A stretch of DNA of 40,280 nucleotides from CAZEFK01 sp964511405 (lineage in GTDB: Bacteria; Pseudomonadota; Alphaproteobacteria; Elsterales; Elsteraceae). Of the stretch, positions 14,429 through 22,721 are shown one piece after another. A program made the position numbers and the translations under genes. The stretch covers positions 1-40,280 of the forward strand of contig CAZEFK010000038.1 of the NCBI GenBank assembly GCA_964511405.1. The letters run 5' to 3'. Under the pieces are notes generated by a model, which was not told the origin of the DNA, did not search any database, and was given only the letters and a program-made list of their open reading frames with translations. Numbering within the stretch: the stretch's first letter is position 1; each line of letters opens with the position of its first letter.

Positions 14429-17251
14429 TTACGGCTGAGAGTCGGTAGCCGGGCGCCGCGCCGCCGACTCGAGCGCCTGACAGCTATTGGCGAGGCGCAT
14501 GGCCCCGACGATACGCGCGGCGCCCTTGATCCGATGGGCGGAGTCCGCGATCGCGGCGATGTCGGACCCGGCGAACGCCGCGTCCAGGTCGGCAAGGTCA
14601 CGGCGCACCGCAACCATGAAGTCGGCCAGCGTCGCTTGGATCGCATCCGGATCGTCGCCGACGACGCTTTCCAGGACGGCCAGATCAAGCAGGGGCGGGC
14701 CGTCGGCCGACACCGGGTCCGACTCGGGGCCAGGCTGGGGACCAGGCTCGGCGGCGGGGGCGATATCGGCCGGCACGGCTGCCGGGAGCCAGCGTTCGAG
14801 CACGCCGCGCAAGGTCTTCAGCTCGACCGGCTTCGCCAGGTAATCGTCCATGCCCGCGGCAAGACAGCGGCCGGCCTCGCCATCGAGGGCGTTGGCCGTA
14901 AAGGCCACGATCGGCAAGTGCCGGCCGTCGCCCTCCGCGCGCCGGATGCGGGCCGTCAGCTCGAAGCCGTCGATCCCCGGCATGTGGCAGTCGGTCAGCA
15001 GCAGGCCATAGGCACCATGCTCCAAGGCGGCGAGGGCGGCTGACCCGGTCTCCACGACATCGGCGGCGTAGCCGAGGAGGCGCAACTGGCGGGCGACCAC
15101 CTCGCGGTTCACCGGGTGGTCCTCGGCCACCAGGATCAGCCGGCCGGCGGCCAGGGCCTGCTCGCGGTCAGGGGCTGGAGTCGGCACCAGGGCGGCGGGC
15201 GACGGGTCGATCGGCTCCACTTCCGGGCTCATCCGCCTGGCGGCAACCGCCACGGCGGTGACGATGCGGGCGCGCGCGAGGGCGGTCGTCATGATGGTGT
15301 CGGGGCGCGGGCTCTGGTCGACGGAGAGGTCGGCGTGGCGATACAGCACCAGCCGGGGCGGCAGCCCGGGTCCGCCCGGCTGCCGGTCAAGCCGGCGCCA
15401 GAGCTCGGGCCCCAGGTCGGCCGGGGCCAGGATCACCGCCGTCGCCGCGATCGTCGACTCGCGGTGGGGCAGATCGGACGGCTCGGCCACAGCCGCGACC
15501 GCGGCGCCCCAGTAATCGAGATAGCCAGCCAGCATCCGGCGCTCGAGCGCGTCGGGGGCCACCAGGTCGACGCTGACGCCGGCCAGGTCCGGACCGGCGT
15601 CAGGGCCAGCCGGTGCGGCGGCCGGCAAGGACAGCGTGACCCGGGTGCCCACACCTTCGACGCTGGCCAGGTCCAGCCGGCCGCCCATCAGCTCGGCCAA
15701 GCGCCGGCAGATCGACAACCCAAGGCCGGTGCCGCCGAAGCTGCGGGTCGTGGCACCGTCGGCCTGCACGAAGGGCTGGAACAGCCGGCCCTGGGCTTCG
15801 GGGGAAATGCCGACGCCGGTGTCCGCCACGGCGATGGTCAAGGTCGCGCCGCCATCGGCCGAAGCCAGCGCGCAGGTCAGGGTGACGGTGCCTGAGTCGG
15901 TGAACTTGATGGCGTTGCTCAGCAGGTTGCCGACGATCTGGCGCAGCCGCACGGGATCGCCCCGGATCGGGCCGTGAATCGCCGGGTCGACGAAACAGCG
16001 CAGGACGATGTCCTTGGCTCCGGCGGCGCCGAGGAACAGCCGGGCGCTGCTTTCGATCAGCTCGGTCAGGTCGACGGGCACCGCCTCGATCGCCATCCGT
16101 CCGGCTTCGATCTTCGAGAAGTCCAGGATGTCGTCGATGATGGCCAGCAGCGACCGGGCGGAGCCCCGCATCGTCGCCACGATCCGCCTCTGCTCGGGAT
16201 CGAGCGCGGTGTGCTCCAGGATCTGCAGCATGCCCAGGACGCCGTTCATCGGCGTGCGGATCTCGTGGCTCATGGTGGCCAGGAACGCCGATTTGGACCG
16301 GCTGGCCGCGTCGGCGGCCTGCTTGGCCCGCTCCAGATAGCCGGCCACGGCGCTCAAGGCGCGGTGGCGCTCGTCGGCGTCGGCCAGTGCCTTGCCCAGA
16401 CGCGCCTGAAGCCGGCCGCTCTCGAAGAGCAGCACGGCCAGCACCAAGCTGGCGGCCAGCAGGCCGTAGATGCGCCCGGCATAGAAGCCGAGATCGAAAC
16501 GGCCGGCGTTCAGGACCGCGCTGAGGGCGATGTCGAACAGCCAGGCGCACAGCACGACGCGCAGCCACAAATCGAGGACTGCGGGTTCGCGGGTGCGCCA
16601 CAGGACCAGCAGTGCGACCAGGCTGAGCGTCCACGCCGCCGAGACGACGACGATCAGCGTCGGCGTATAGCCGTTGCCGGCCATGATCACCGGCAGCAGG
16701 TCGTGACCGGCCGTCGCCAGCGCCGCCGCGCCTCCGGCCAGCGCCGCCGACGCGGTGCCGGCGGCCGCCAGGAGCAGTCGCCAGTCGACATCGCGCGCGC
16801 GGCGGCGGCGGCGCTGCTGCCGTTCCCGCGCCGCGAGCCGGGCATAGGCGATCACGAACAGCGGAAAACTTCCGTGCCACAGCATGTAAAGCCAGGCTGT
16901 CGTCTGCGGACCGGCCCCCAGCAGCCCGGTGGGTGCGAACAGCCCAGGGAAGCTCAGGGCATGGAGCACGGCCATGAAGGCGCAGAACAGATAGCCGGAG
17001 GCGAGCACCAGCAGCGATCGCGACCGCAGATAGGCGAATTGGCTGGCCAACAGCGTGGCCGTGATCAGGTCGTTGACGGCAAGCGCCGCTTCGTAGGTCG
17101 GGATGAAGGCCCAGACCGGCCGCAGCGGTTGGCGGGCGAACGGCGCCAGCGCCGCGAACGCCACCGCCGAGGCCAATACGACCCCCCAGGCCAGACGCCG
17201 CTCGCTGCGTCCGGTGGGCGCCGCCGGGAGCGACGCCGCGAAGTCGGTCAT
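14429..17251 (-). CDS. Hybrid sensor histidine kinase with receiver and Hpt domains
   Basis: A 940-residue membrane sensor. Residues 20-285 form about seven membrane helices resembling a MASE4-type sensor module, followed by a short coiled linker. HisKA carries SHEIRTPMNG with His329. The ATPase domain shows NLLSNAIKF, VADTGVGI and FGGTGLGLSI. Residues about 556-675 look like a receiver-type fold without a recognisable phospho-Asp. A canonical receiver follows with Asp754 in LLLTDCHMPG and Lys in YLAKPVE, then an Hpt domain with His906 in SAHRIKGAAR. The signal sensed is unknown, and no separate response regulator gene lies nearby. The ATG at 17251 starts MTDFAAS; the frame extends further upstream to 17512 but that part is non-coding in character. 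Its place in the cluster suggests control of polysaccharide production, an inference. Confidence 0.9.
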   Translation of the reverse strand: MTDFAASLPAAPTGRSERRLAWGVVLASAVAFAALAPFARQPLRPVWAFIPTYEAALAVNDLITATLLASQFAYLRSRSLLVLASGYLFCAFMAVLHALSFPGLFAPTGLLGAGPQTTAWLYMLWHGSFPLFVIAYARLAARERQQRRRRRARDVDWRLLLAAAGTASAALAGGAAALATAGHDLLPVIMAGNGYTPTLIVVVSAAWTLSLVALLVLWRTREPAVLDLWLRVVLCAWLFDIALSAVLNAGRFDLGFYAGRIYGLLAASLVLAVLLFESGRLQARLGKALADADERHRALSAVAGYLERAKQAADAASRSKSAFLATMSHEIRTPMNGVLGMLQILEHTALDPEQRRIVATMRGSARSLLAIIDDILDFSKIEAGRMAIEAVPVDLTELIESSARLFLGAAGAKDIVLRCFVDPAIHGPIRGDPVRLRQIVGNLLSNAIKFTDSGTVTLTCALASADGGATLTIAVADTGVGISPEAQGRLFQPFVQADGATTRSFGGTGLGLSICRRLAELMGGRLDLASVEGVGTRVTLSLPAAAPAGPDAGPDLAGVSVDLVAPDALERRMLAGYLDYWGAAVAAVAEPSDLPHRESTIAATAVILAPADLGPELWRRLDRQPGGPGLPPRLVLYRHADLSVDQSPRPDTIMTTALARARIVTAVAVAARRMSPEVEPIDPSPAALVPTPAPDREQALAAGRLILVAEDHPVNREVVARQLRLLGYAADVVETGSAALAALEHGAYGLLLTDCHMPGIDGFELTARIRRAEGDGRHLPIVAFTANALDGEAGRCLAAGMDDYLAKPVELKTLRGVLERWLPAAVPADIAPAAEPGPQPGPESDPVSADGPPLLDLAVLESVVGDDPDAIQATLADFMVAVRRDLADLDAAFAGSDIAAIADSAHRIKGAARIVGAMRLANSCQALESAARRPATDSQP

Positions 17252-17429
17252 TGTGCCTCGACGCCGATCGCGACGGGAATCCGAGGTGCAAAGTCTGTCG
17301 GCATCCCACCACCCGGCGGTAGCGTGGCAGAGACGAATGATTTGGGTAGCATAGTCAAGATCGGCAATGCACTTGTTGGCATTGCCGTCAAATATCCTAC
17401 TCGTTATCGCGCAACGGCTGCGCCTTGCG

Positions 17430-18749
17430 CTATCCGGCTTGCGCGACCGCTGGTCCCAGCGCCGCCGGTGCCGGCGCCGCCCGGCGCCGGGTCTCGCGCA
17501 GCGCGCGCTCATGGCGGGTCAACAGCTGGCGGGTCGCCACCGTCACGCCGAACAGGACGTAAATGACGTCGAAATAGGCCATGCTGAGGGCGGCGCCGCA
17601 GACCATGTAGCTGACCATCGACACCTGGACCATCGATGACAGCTCGCGCAGCCAGGCGAGCTCGGGATGTCGCGCGGCGCGCTGGCGGTTGGACTGCACG
17701 GTCCACATGACCGCCGCCAGCAGCGACAGGAAAATCGCCAGCCCGACATAGCCGTGGTCGCCCAGCACCTGGAAATAGATGCTGTGGGCGGCGCGGCCGT
17801 CGGTCTCGGTCGGTCCCGGCGCATAGTGCTGGAAGATCCACGGCACTTCGGTGGCGCTGAAACCGCCGCCGACCACCGGGCGCTCGGCGGCGATGTTCAT
17901 GGCCACCTGCCAGGCCTCCAGCCGGCCCATGAAGCTGTCGTCGGTGCGGGCGCTGGTGATGGTGTCCATGCGCGCGACCCAGCGCTCGGGCATGAAGGAC
18001 AGCGCCGGCACCAGGACGATGATGCCGATCGCCATCAGCCGCAGCCGCTGTGGCGAGCGCAGCACCAGCGCCACGCACAGGGTTCCGAGGCCGATCAGGC
18101 CGCCGCGCGAATAGGTGCCCAGCACCGCGATGGTGGTCAGGCCCATCATCGCCGCCAGGCCCAGGCGCATCAGCCGCGCGCTCGCGACCAGGCGCAGGTA
18201 GTTCATCAGCGGCAGCACCACGATCAGCGCCAGCGCCAGGTTGTTGTTGTCGCCGAGGTCGGTGTACTCGACGCCTTCGACGATGCTGCCGCCGCCGCTG
18301 GCGATCAGGAAGCCACCGCCCTTGACGCCGTAGAAGCCCAGCGACAGGACCACGATCCACACCAGCGCATGGATGCGCGTGCGCGTGGTGATCAGCCCCA
18401 TCACCGTCAGCCCCAGCAGCATCGTCTTGTAATTGCGGTCCCACATCGCCCAGGACATGGTGCCGTCGATCGCCGTGGTGGTGGTCAGCGTCGTCCAGGC
18501 CAGGAACAGGACGATCAGGACGCTGACCGCGGTCAGCGGGATCATCTTGCGTTCGCCGCTGAACAGCCAGCCGGCGAAGGTGAACAGCGCCACGACCAAG
18601 TTGACCGGTGCCGTGGTGATGAAGCCCCAGGCCAGGCGGTGCGGCGCCATCACCGAGATCCAGGTCCACAGCAGCACGCCGATATGCGGCATCCACAGGG
18701 TCGGCGGCAGCCAGCCCAGGATCATCAGCGCGATCAGATAGTTGCGCAT
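17430..18749 (-). CDS. Exosortase A-associated O-antigen polymerase/O-glycosylation ligase (TIGR03097-like)
   Basis: Inner-membrane Wzy/WaaL-type protein of 439 residues with about ten hydrophobic helices. It is expected to polymerise or transfer lipid-linked sugar units at the periplasmic face. The central VLGTYSRGGLIGLG motif (about residue 210) and the periplasmic loop with WQVAMNIAAERPVVGGGF and HSIYFQVLGDHGY correspond to the conserved Wzy_C region. The subtype seen in XrtA clusters begins like this one (MRNYLIALMILGWLPPTL). It is separated by 10 bases from the small membrane protein gene upstream; 178 bases with no visible gene lie between its stop and the histidine kinase start. Whether it polymerises polysaccharide or glycosylates proteins cannot be decided here. 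Confidence 0.9.
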   Translation of the reverse strand: MRNYLIALMILGWLPPTLWMPHIGVLLWTWISVMAPHRLAWGFITTAPVNLVVALFTFAGWLFSGERKMIPLTAVSVLIVLFLAWTTLTTTTAIDGTMSWAMWDRNYKTMLLGLTVMGLITTRTRIHALVWIVVLSLGFYGVKGGGFLIASGGGSIVEGVEYTDLGDNNNLALALIVVLPLMNYLRLVASARLMRLGLAAMMGLTTIAVLGTYSRGGLIGLGTLCVALVLRSPQRLRLMAIGIIVLVPALSFMPERWVARMDTITSARTDDSFMGRLEAWQVAMNIAAERPVVGGGFSATEVPWIFQHYAPGPTETDGRAAHSIYFQVLGDHGYVGLAIFLSLLAAVMWTVQSNRQRAARHPELAWLRELSSMVQVSMVSYMVCGAALSMAYFDVIYVLFGVTVATRQLLTRHERALRETRRRAAPAPAALGPAVAQAG

Positions 18750-18759
18750 CGGCGCCGCC

Positions 18760-18930
18760 TCAGGCCCGACCGGTCCGCCGCCGGGCGGCGCGGCGCCGGA
18801 CCGGCTGGACCTGGATGCCGATCAGGCGCGACAGCCAACCCTGGCGTTCGGCGCGGTCGTTGCGCGCCGACCACCAGACCACGGCCATGACGGCCAGGTT
18901 CATCGACAGGAACAGCAGGGTGTTGAGCAT
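18760..18930 (-). CDS. Small single-pass membrane protein paired with the XrtA-type ligase
   Basis: A 56-residue open frame beginning MLNTLLFLSMNLAVMAVVWWS: one hydrophobic helix (about residues 3-22), then a charged tail rich in arginine that should face the cytoplasm. An AGGA ribosome-binding site stands about 10 bases before the ATG, third codon positions are GC-rich like those of neighbouring genes, and the stop is 10 bases before the ligase start. These signs suggest a real gene co-transcribed with the ligase. No family is recognised. It could be an accessory subunit or regulator of the ligase. Its upstream side is a 67-base divergent gap to the acyltransferase gene at 18998. Confidence 0.7.
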   Translation of the reverse strand: MLNTLLFLSMNLAVMAVVWWSARNDRAERQGWLSRLIGIQVQPVRRRAARRRTGRA

Positions 18931-18997
18931 GGGGGCGGGGTCCTAAGCTGCCTGGCCGAAGCGACCATGGCCGGCCTCGGGCGTTTCCGGGCTGGCC

Positions 18998-20047
18998 ATG
19001 ACACGCAATCTCCCTTCGTCCTTCCGCTCGGCGCGCGTGGTGCCGCTTGCCGCACTCGCGCCCGCCGATCTGTGCCTGTGGAAGACGCTTTGCCGGCAGG
19101 AGCCGTTGCTGCGCACGCCCTTCCTGGCACCGGAATTCGCCGCGGCCGCCGCCGCCGCGGCGCCGGTCCGGGTATGCGTGCTGGACGGCCCCGCCGGACG
19201 CGGCTTCTTCCCGTTCCAATATCTGGGCCGGGCCGGGCGCTGGCTGGGCGCGGCGGGCCGCGTCGGCGGCGCCCTGTCCGATCATTTCGGCGTGGTTGCC
19301 GCGCCCGGGCTCGCGATCTCCGCCGACCAGCTGATGGCGTTCGCCGGGCTTCGGCTGCTCGACGTCAGCCACCTGGATGCCGGCCAGCGCGCCCGCGGCC
19401 TGGCGGTCGGCAGCGTCCGGACCGGCCTGGCGGCGGCGCTCGGGCCCGACTACTGGGCGCGGCTGGAGGCGGCGCACCCCAAGCCCATGGCCTATGCGGC
19501 CAACCGCGCGCGCAAGGCGGCGCGGGAACTCGGGCCGCTGCGCTTCACCTTCGCCTCGACCGAAACAGTCGAGTTCGACCGCGTCATCGCCGCCAAGAAG
19601 CGCCAGTATGCCGCGACCGGCGTGCCCGACGTGCTCGACGCGCCGGCGGTCGCGATCCTGCGGCGCCTGATGGCGGGGGCCGACCCCGGCTGCTCGGCCG
19701 TGCTGTCGACGCTCCACGCCGGCGACACCTGGCTCGCCGGCCATTTCGGCCTGCGCTGCCATGACGTGCTGCACTACTGGTTCCCGGCCTACAGCGCCGA
19801 GCATGCCGGGCTCAGCCCGGGCCACCTGTTGATGCGGGCGATGATCGACGCCGCCATGGCGACGGGAGTCGCGCGCGTCGACATGGGCGAGGGCGAATCG
19901 GCGTTCAAGGAGATCTACGCCACCGAGCGCTATGAGCTGTATCAGGGCCAATGCCACCGGCCGGCGCTCGGCAGTCTGATCTGGCGCGCCGCGCAGTCGG
20001 CACGCTGGCGTCTGCAGCGGGTGCGGGGCGCGCCGAGTCCGGCTTGA
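18998..20047 (+). CDS. BcsL/CelD-like GNAT-fold acyltransferase
   Basis: A 349-residue protein of the FemAB-related acyltransferase family often found in cellulose and exopolysaccharide loci. It has two GNAT-like halves. The C-terminal half shows the family features AANRARKAARELG, AAKKRQYAATGV, HYWFPAYSAEHAGLSPGHLL (about residues 262-281) and RVDMGEGESAFKEIYAT. It probably modifies a polysaccharide or precursor by acyl transfer; substrate unknown. No signal peptide. The start at 18998 is 67 bases from the divergent small membrane protein gene, so both may be controlled from that short gap. Followed after 69 bases by the creatininase-like gene on the same strand. Confidence 0.82.
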   Translation: MTRNLPSSFRSARVVPLAALAPADLCLWKTLCRQEPLLRTPFLAPEFAAAAAAAAPVRVCVLDGPAGRGFFPFQYLGRAGRWLGAAGRVGGALSDHFGVVAAPGLAISADQLMAFAGLRLLDVSHLDAGQRARGLAVGSVRTGLAAALGPDYWARLEAAHPKPMAYAANRARKAARELGPLRFTFASTETVEFDRVIAAKKRQYAATGVPDVLDAPAVAILRRLMAGADPGCSAVLSTLHAGDTWLAGHFGLRCHDVLHYWFPAYSAEHAGLSPGHLLMRAMIDAAMATGVARVDMGEGESAFKEIYATERYELYQGQCHRPALGSLIWRAAQSARWRLQRVRGAPSPA

Positions 20048-20122
20048 GCCGGGCAGGGGGTGGCAGTCGGCGGGGCTTCGGCTATAAGGCGGCGCTGGCA
20101 AATTGGGAGATGCCGAGTGCCG

Positions 20123-20938
20123 ATGGCGATCGCGCGACCGCTGATGGCGGCCCTTGTCCTGCTGTCCGTGGCAGGGTCGGTGAGCCTGGCCGCCGCGGCA
20201 CCGGACACGGTGCAGCTGGAGCGGCTCACCTGGACGGAAGTCCGCGACGACATCCGGGCGGGCAAGACCACGATCATCATTCCGGTGGGCGGGACCGAGC
20301 AGTCCGGCCCCTACATCGCGCTGGGCAAGCACAATGTCCGGGTTGCCGCGCTGTCCGATCGGATCGCCCGGGACCTCGGCAATACGCTGGTCGCACCGGT
20401 GCTTGCCTACGTGCCCGAGGGCAAGACCAACCCGCCGACCTCGCATATGCGCTTCCCCGGCACGATCACGGTGCCGACCGACGTCTTCGAGAAGCTGCTG
20501 GAATCGGCGGCCGACAGCTTCCGGGTCGCCGGGTTCAAGGACATCGTGCTGATCGGCGACCACGGCGGCTACCAGTCCAGCCTCAAGGCCGTGGCCGAGC
20601 GGCTGAACCGGCAATGGGCCGCGACCCCGGCGCGGGCGCATTTCATCCCCGAGTACTACCGCGCCGTCGAGACCACGTTCGTCCAGGCGCTCAAGGCGCG
20701 CGGCCTCGGCCCCGACATCGGGACCCACGCCGACCTCAACGACACCTCGCTGATGCTGGCGGTCGATCCGTCGATGGTGCGGCTGGCGGCGCTGCAGGCC
20801 GCCCCCAAGCCCGACGCCGCGGTCGGCGTCTATGGCGGCGACCCGCGCAAGTCGACCGCCGAGCTCGGCCGTGTCGGCATCCAGGCCCAGATCGCCGAGA
20901 CCGAGCACGCGATCCGCCGCGCGCTGGCCGAGCGCTAG
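20123..20938 (+). CDS. Exported creatininase-family protein with variant metal site
   Basis: Creatininase-superfamily amidohydrolase-like protein, about 271 residues. It begins with a signal peptide (hydrophobic PLMAALVLLSVAGSVSLAAAA, so periplasmic). The family core is evident: PVGGTEQSGPYIALGKHNVR (about residues 56-75), PEGKTNPPTSHMRFPGTITV and VLIGDHGGYQSS. In canonical creatininases the first motif reads GxTEQHGPHLPLGTD; here the histidine after EQ is Ser and the Asp is replaced in GKHN, so the metal ligands differ. The GKHN form is, as far as I recall, a recurring subfamily. A GTG at 20117 is better spaced from the GGGAGA at 20105 than the ATG used here. Substrate unknown. It converges with the permease gene with a 3-base gap. 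Confidence 0.83.
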   Translation: MAIARPLMAALVLLSVAGSVSLAAAAPDTVQLERLTWTEVRDDIRAGKTTIIIPVGGTEQSGPYIALGKHNVRVAALSDRIARDLGNTLVAPVLAYVPEGKTNPPTSHMRFPGTITVPTDVFEKLLESAADSFRVAGFKDIVLIGDHGGYQSSLKAVAERLNRQWAATPARAHFIPEYYRAVETTFVQALKARGLGPDIGTHADLNDTSLMLAVDPSMVRLAALQAAPKPDAAVGVYGGDPRKSTAELGRVGIQAQIAETEHAIRRALAER

Positions 20939-20941
20939 CGC

Positions 20942-21769
20942 CTACCCCTTGACCGCGCCGGCCGCGAGGCCGCGCACCAGGGCGCGCTGAACCAGGGCGA
21001 ACAGCAGCAGCACCGGCAGGATGCCGATGATGCCGCCGGCGCTGAGCGCCCCCCAGGGCAGCTGGAACTCGCCGACCATCAGCTGCAGCCCGACCGGCCA
21101 GGTGCGCGAGCCGGCGCTGGTGGTCAGCATCAGGGCGAACAGGTACTCGTTCCAGGCGGCGATGCCGATGAACACGGCGCTGGCGGCGAGACCGCCCCGC
21201 ACCAGCGGCAGCACCACGCGCAGCATGGCGCTGAGGCGGCTGCAGCCGTCGATGCGCGCCGCCTCCTCCAGTTCGAGCGGGATGGCGTCGAAGAACCCCT
21301 TCATCATCCAGATGAACACCGGCAGCAGGACCGCCGTGTAGGCCAGCGCCAGCCCCAGCCGGGTATCGAGCAGGCCGACGTGGCGCATCAGGATGAACAG
21401 CGGGATGACCAGCAGCACCGCCGGGAACATCTTCAGGACCAGGTAGAACAACAGGATGCCGGCGCGCCCGCGGAAGCGGCAGCGCGAGACCGAATAGGCG
21501 GCGGGCGTGCCGGTCGCGACACAGATCGCCACGGTCAGCGCCGTCGTGATCGCGCTGTTGGCGATCAGCCCCGGGAATCCCGACTCCGTCCAGATCGCGA
21601 CATAGTTGTGGAGCGTGGCCGGATCGGGCAGCAGCCGGATCGTGCGGCTCACGATATCGGTCTCGCGCTTGAGCGAGGTCGACAGCGCCCACAGGATGGG
21701 AAAGCCGCTGAACAGGGCGAAGCCCAATCCGGCCGCGTAGGCGCCCAGTCTGTCGGAGAGCCGTTTCAT
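20942..21769 (-). CDS. Carbohydrate ABC transporter permease (MalG-type)
   Basis: Inner-membrane permease of 275 residues with six membrane helices. The ABC-permease coupling loop is visible as ELEEAARIDGCSRLSAMLRVVLPL (EAA motif, about residues 165-185), with the MalG/UgpE-like N-terminus LFSGFPILWALSTSLK. It overlaps the MalF-type gene by four bases (ATGA), so both are made together. Encoded with a substrate-binding protein and two acid-sugar-type enzymes, it likely imports a sugar acid or derived oligosaccharide. No ATP-binding subunit gene is present in the window. Confidence 0.93.
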   Translation of the reverse strand: MKRLSDRLGAYAAGLGFALFSGFPILWALSTSLKRETDIVSRTIRLLPDPATLHNYVAIWTESGFPGLIANSAITTALTVAICVATGTPAAYSVSRCRFRGRAGILLFYLVLKMFPAVLLVIPLFILMRHVGLLDTRLGLALAYTAVLLPVFIWMMKGFFDAIPLELEEAARIDGCSRLSAMLRVVLPLVRGGLAASAVFIGIAAWNEYLFALMLTTSAGSRTWPVGLQLMVGEFQLPWGALSAGGIIGILPVLLLFALVQRALVRGLAAGAVKG

Positions 21770-22716
21770 GCGCCTTCTTTCAACACGGCGGAGCGCCTGA
21801 CGTAGAGATAGGAGAAGGCCATCAGCAACAGGAAGATCACCACCGACAGGGCGCCGGCATAGCCGAAGTCGAACTCGCGATAGGCCTTCTGGAAGGCATA
21901 GAGCGACAGGATCTCCGTCGAGCGGCCCGGGCCGCCGCCGGTCAGGATCAGCAGCAGGTCAGGCGAGTTGACCAGCCCGATCACGCGCAGCACCACGGTC
22001 GCGACGATGATCATGCGCAGCCCCGGCAGGGTGACGTGGCGGAACCGCGCCCAGGGGCTGGCGCCGTCGACCGCCGCGGCTTCGTACAGCTCGCCGGGGA
22101 TCGCCTTGAGGCCGGCCAGCAGCAGCAGCGCGAAGAACGGGTAGCCGTGCCAGGCCTCGACGCCGATCGCGGCCGGCAGCGCCAGCAGCGGGTCGGCGAA
22201 CCAGGCGACGGGGTGATCGGCGAGGCCCAGCGCCACGATGGCCGCGTTCAGCACGCCCAGGCGCGGGTCCAGGATCAACGCCCACATGTTGCCGGCGACC
22301 ACGATCGGCAGGAACCAGGGCAGCAGCACGATCACCGTCAGCAGCCGGAAGCCCCGGAGGCCGAGGTCCAGGACCACCGCCGCGGCGAGGCCCAACGCCA
22401 GCTCCAGTGCGGCGGTCGCGGCGACCCAGATCGCCGTATTGCCGGCGGCCAGCCAGAACACCGGGTCGTTCAGCAGCTTGGCATACTGCTTCAGGCCGAC
22501 GAAGCCGGTGCCCAGGTCCGGGCGATTGAGCCGCATCTCGCGGACGCTGAGCCCGATGCCGGACAGCGTCGGATAGATGATCACCGCCAGGATCAGCAGC
22601 AGGCTGGGCAGCAGCAGCAGATAGGCCCAGGCCCGGCCGTCGACCAGCAGGGCGATGCGGTCGGCCAGGCGACGGATCGACGGCGCCGGTCGGGGCGCCA
22701 CCGAGGCGATCGTCAC
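21766..22716 (-). CDS. Carbohydrate ABC transporter permease (MalF/UgpA-type)
   Basis: Inner-membrane permease of 316 residues. An N-terminal helix (WAYLLLLPSLLLILAVIIYP) is followed by five more. The coupling motif ELYEAAAVDGASPWARFRHV is followed by TLPGLR, and the family ending is FLLLMAFSYLYVRRS. The chosen start is GTG at 22716, five bases after the enolase-like stop, with AGG a few bases upstream; the long upstream extension of the frame is a shadow. Forms the heterodimeric channel with the MalG-type protein. Substrate inferred only from context. Confidence 0.92.
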   Translation of the reverse strand: MTIASVAPRPAPSIRRLADRIALLVDGRAWAYLLLLPSLLLILAVIIYPTLSGIGLSVREMRLNRPDLGTGFVGLKQYAKLLNDPVFWLAAGNTAIWVAATAALELALGLAAAVVLDLGLRGFRLLTVIVLLPWFLPIVVAGNMWALILDPRLGVLNAAIVALGLADHPVAWFADPLLALPAAIGVEAWHGYPFFALLLLAGLKAIPGELYEAAAVDGASPWARFRHVTLPGLRMIIVATVVLRVIGLVNSPDLLLILTGGGPGRSTEILSLYAFQKAYREFDFGYAGALSVVIFLLLMAFSYLYVRRSAVLKEGA

Positions 22717-22721
22717 CGGAC

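Noticed and set aside
15974..17566. 530-codon plus-strand frame opposite the histidine kinase
   Set aside because: Shadow frame with no domain signature; the minus strand has all kinase motifs.
18734..20908. 724-codon minus-strand frame over the acyltransferase and creatininase-like genes
   Set aside because: Shadow composition; both plus-strand genes have recognisable family motifs and start signals.
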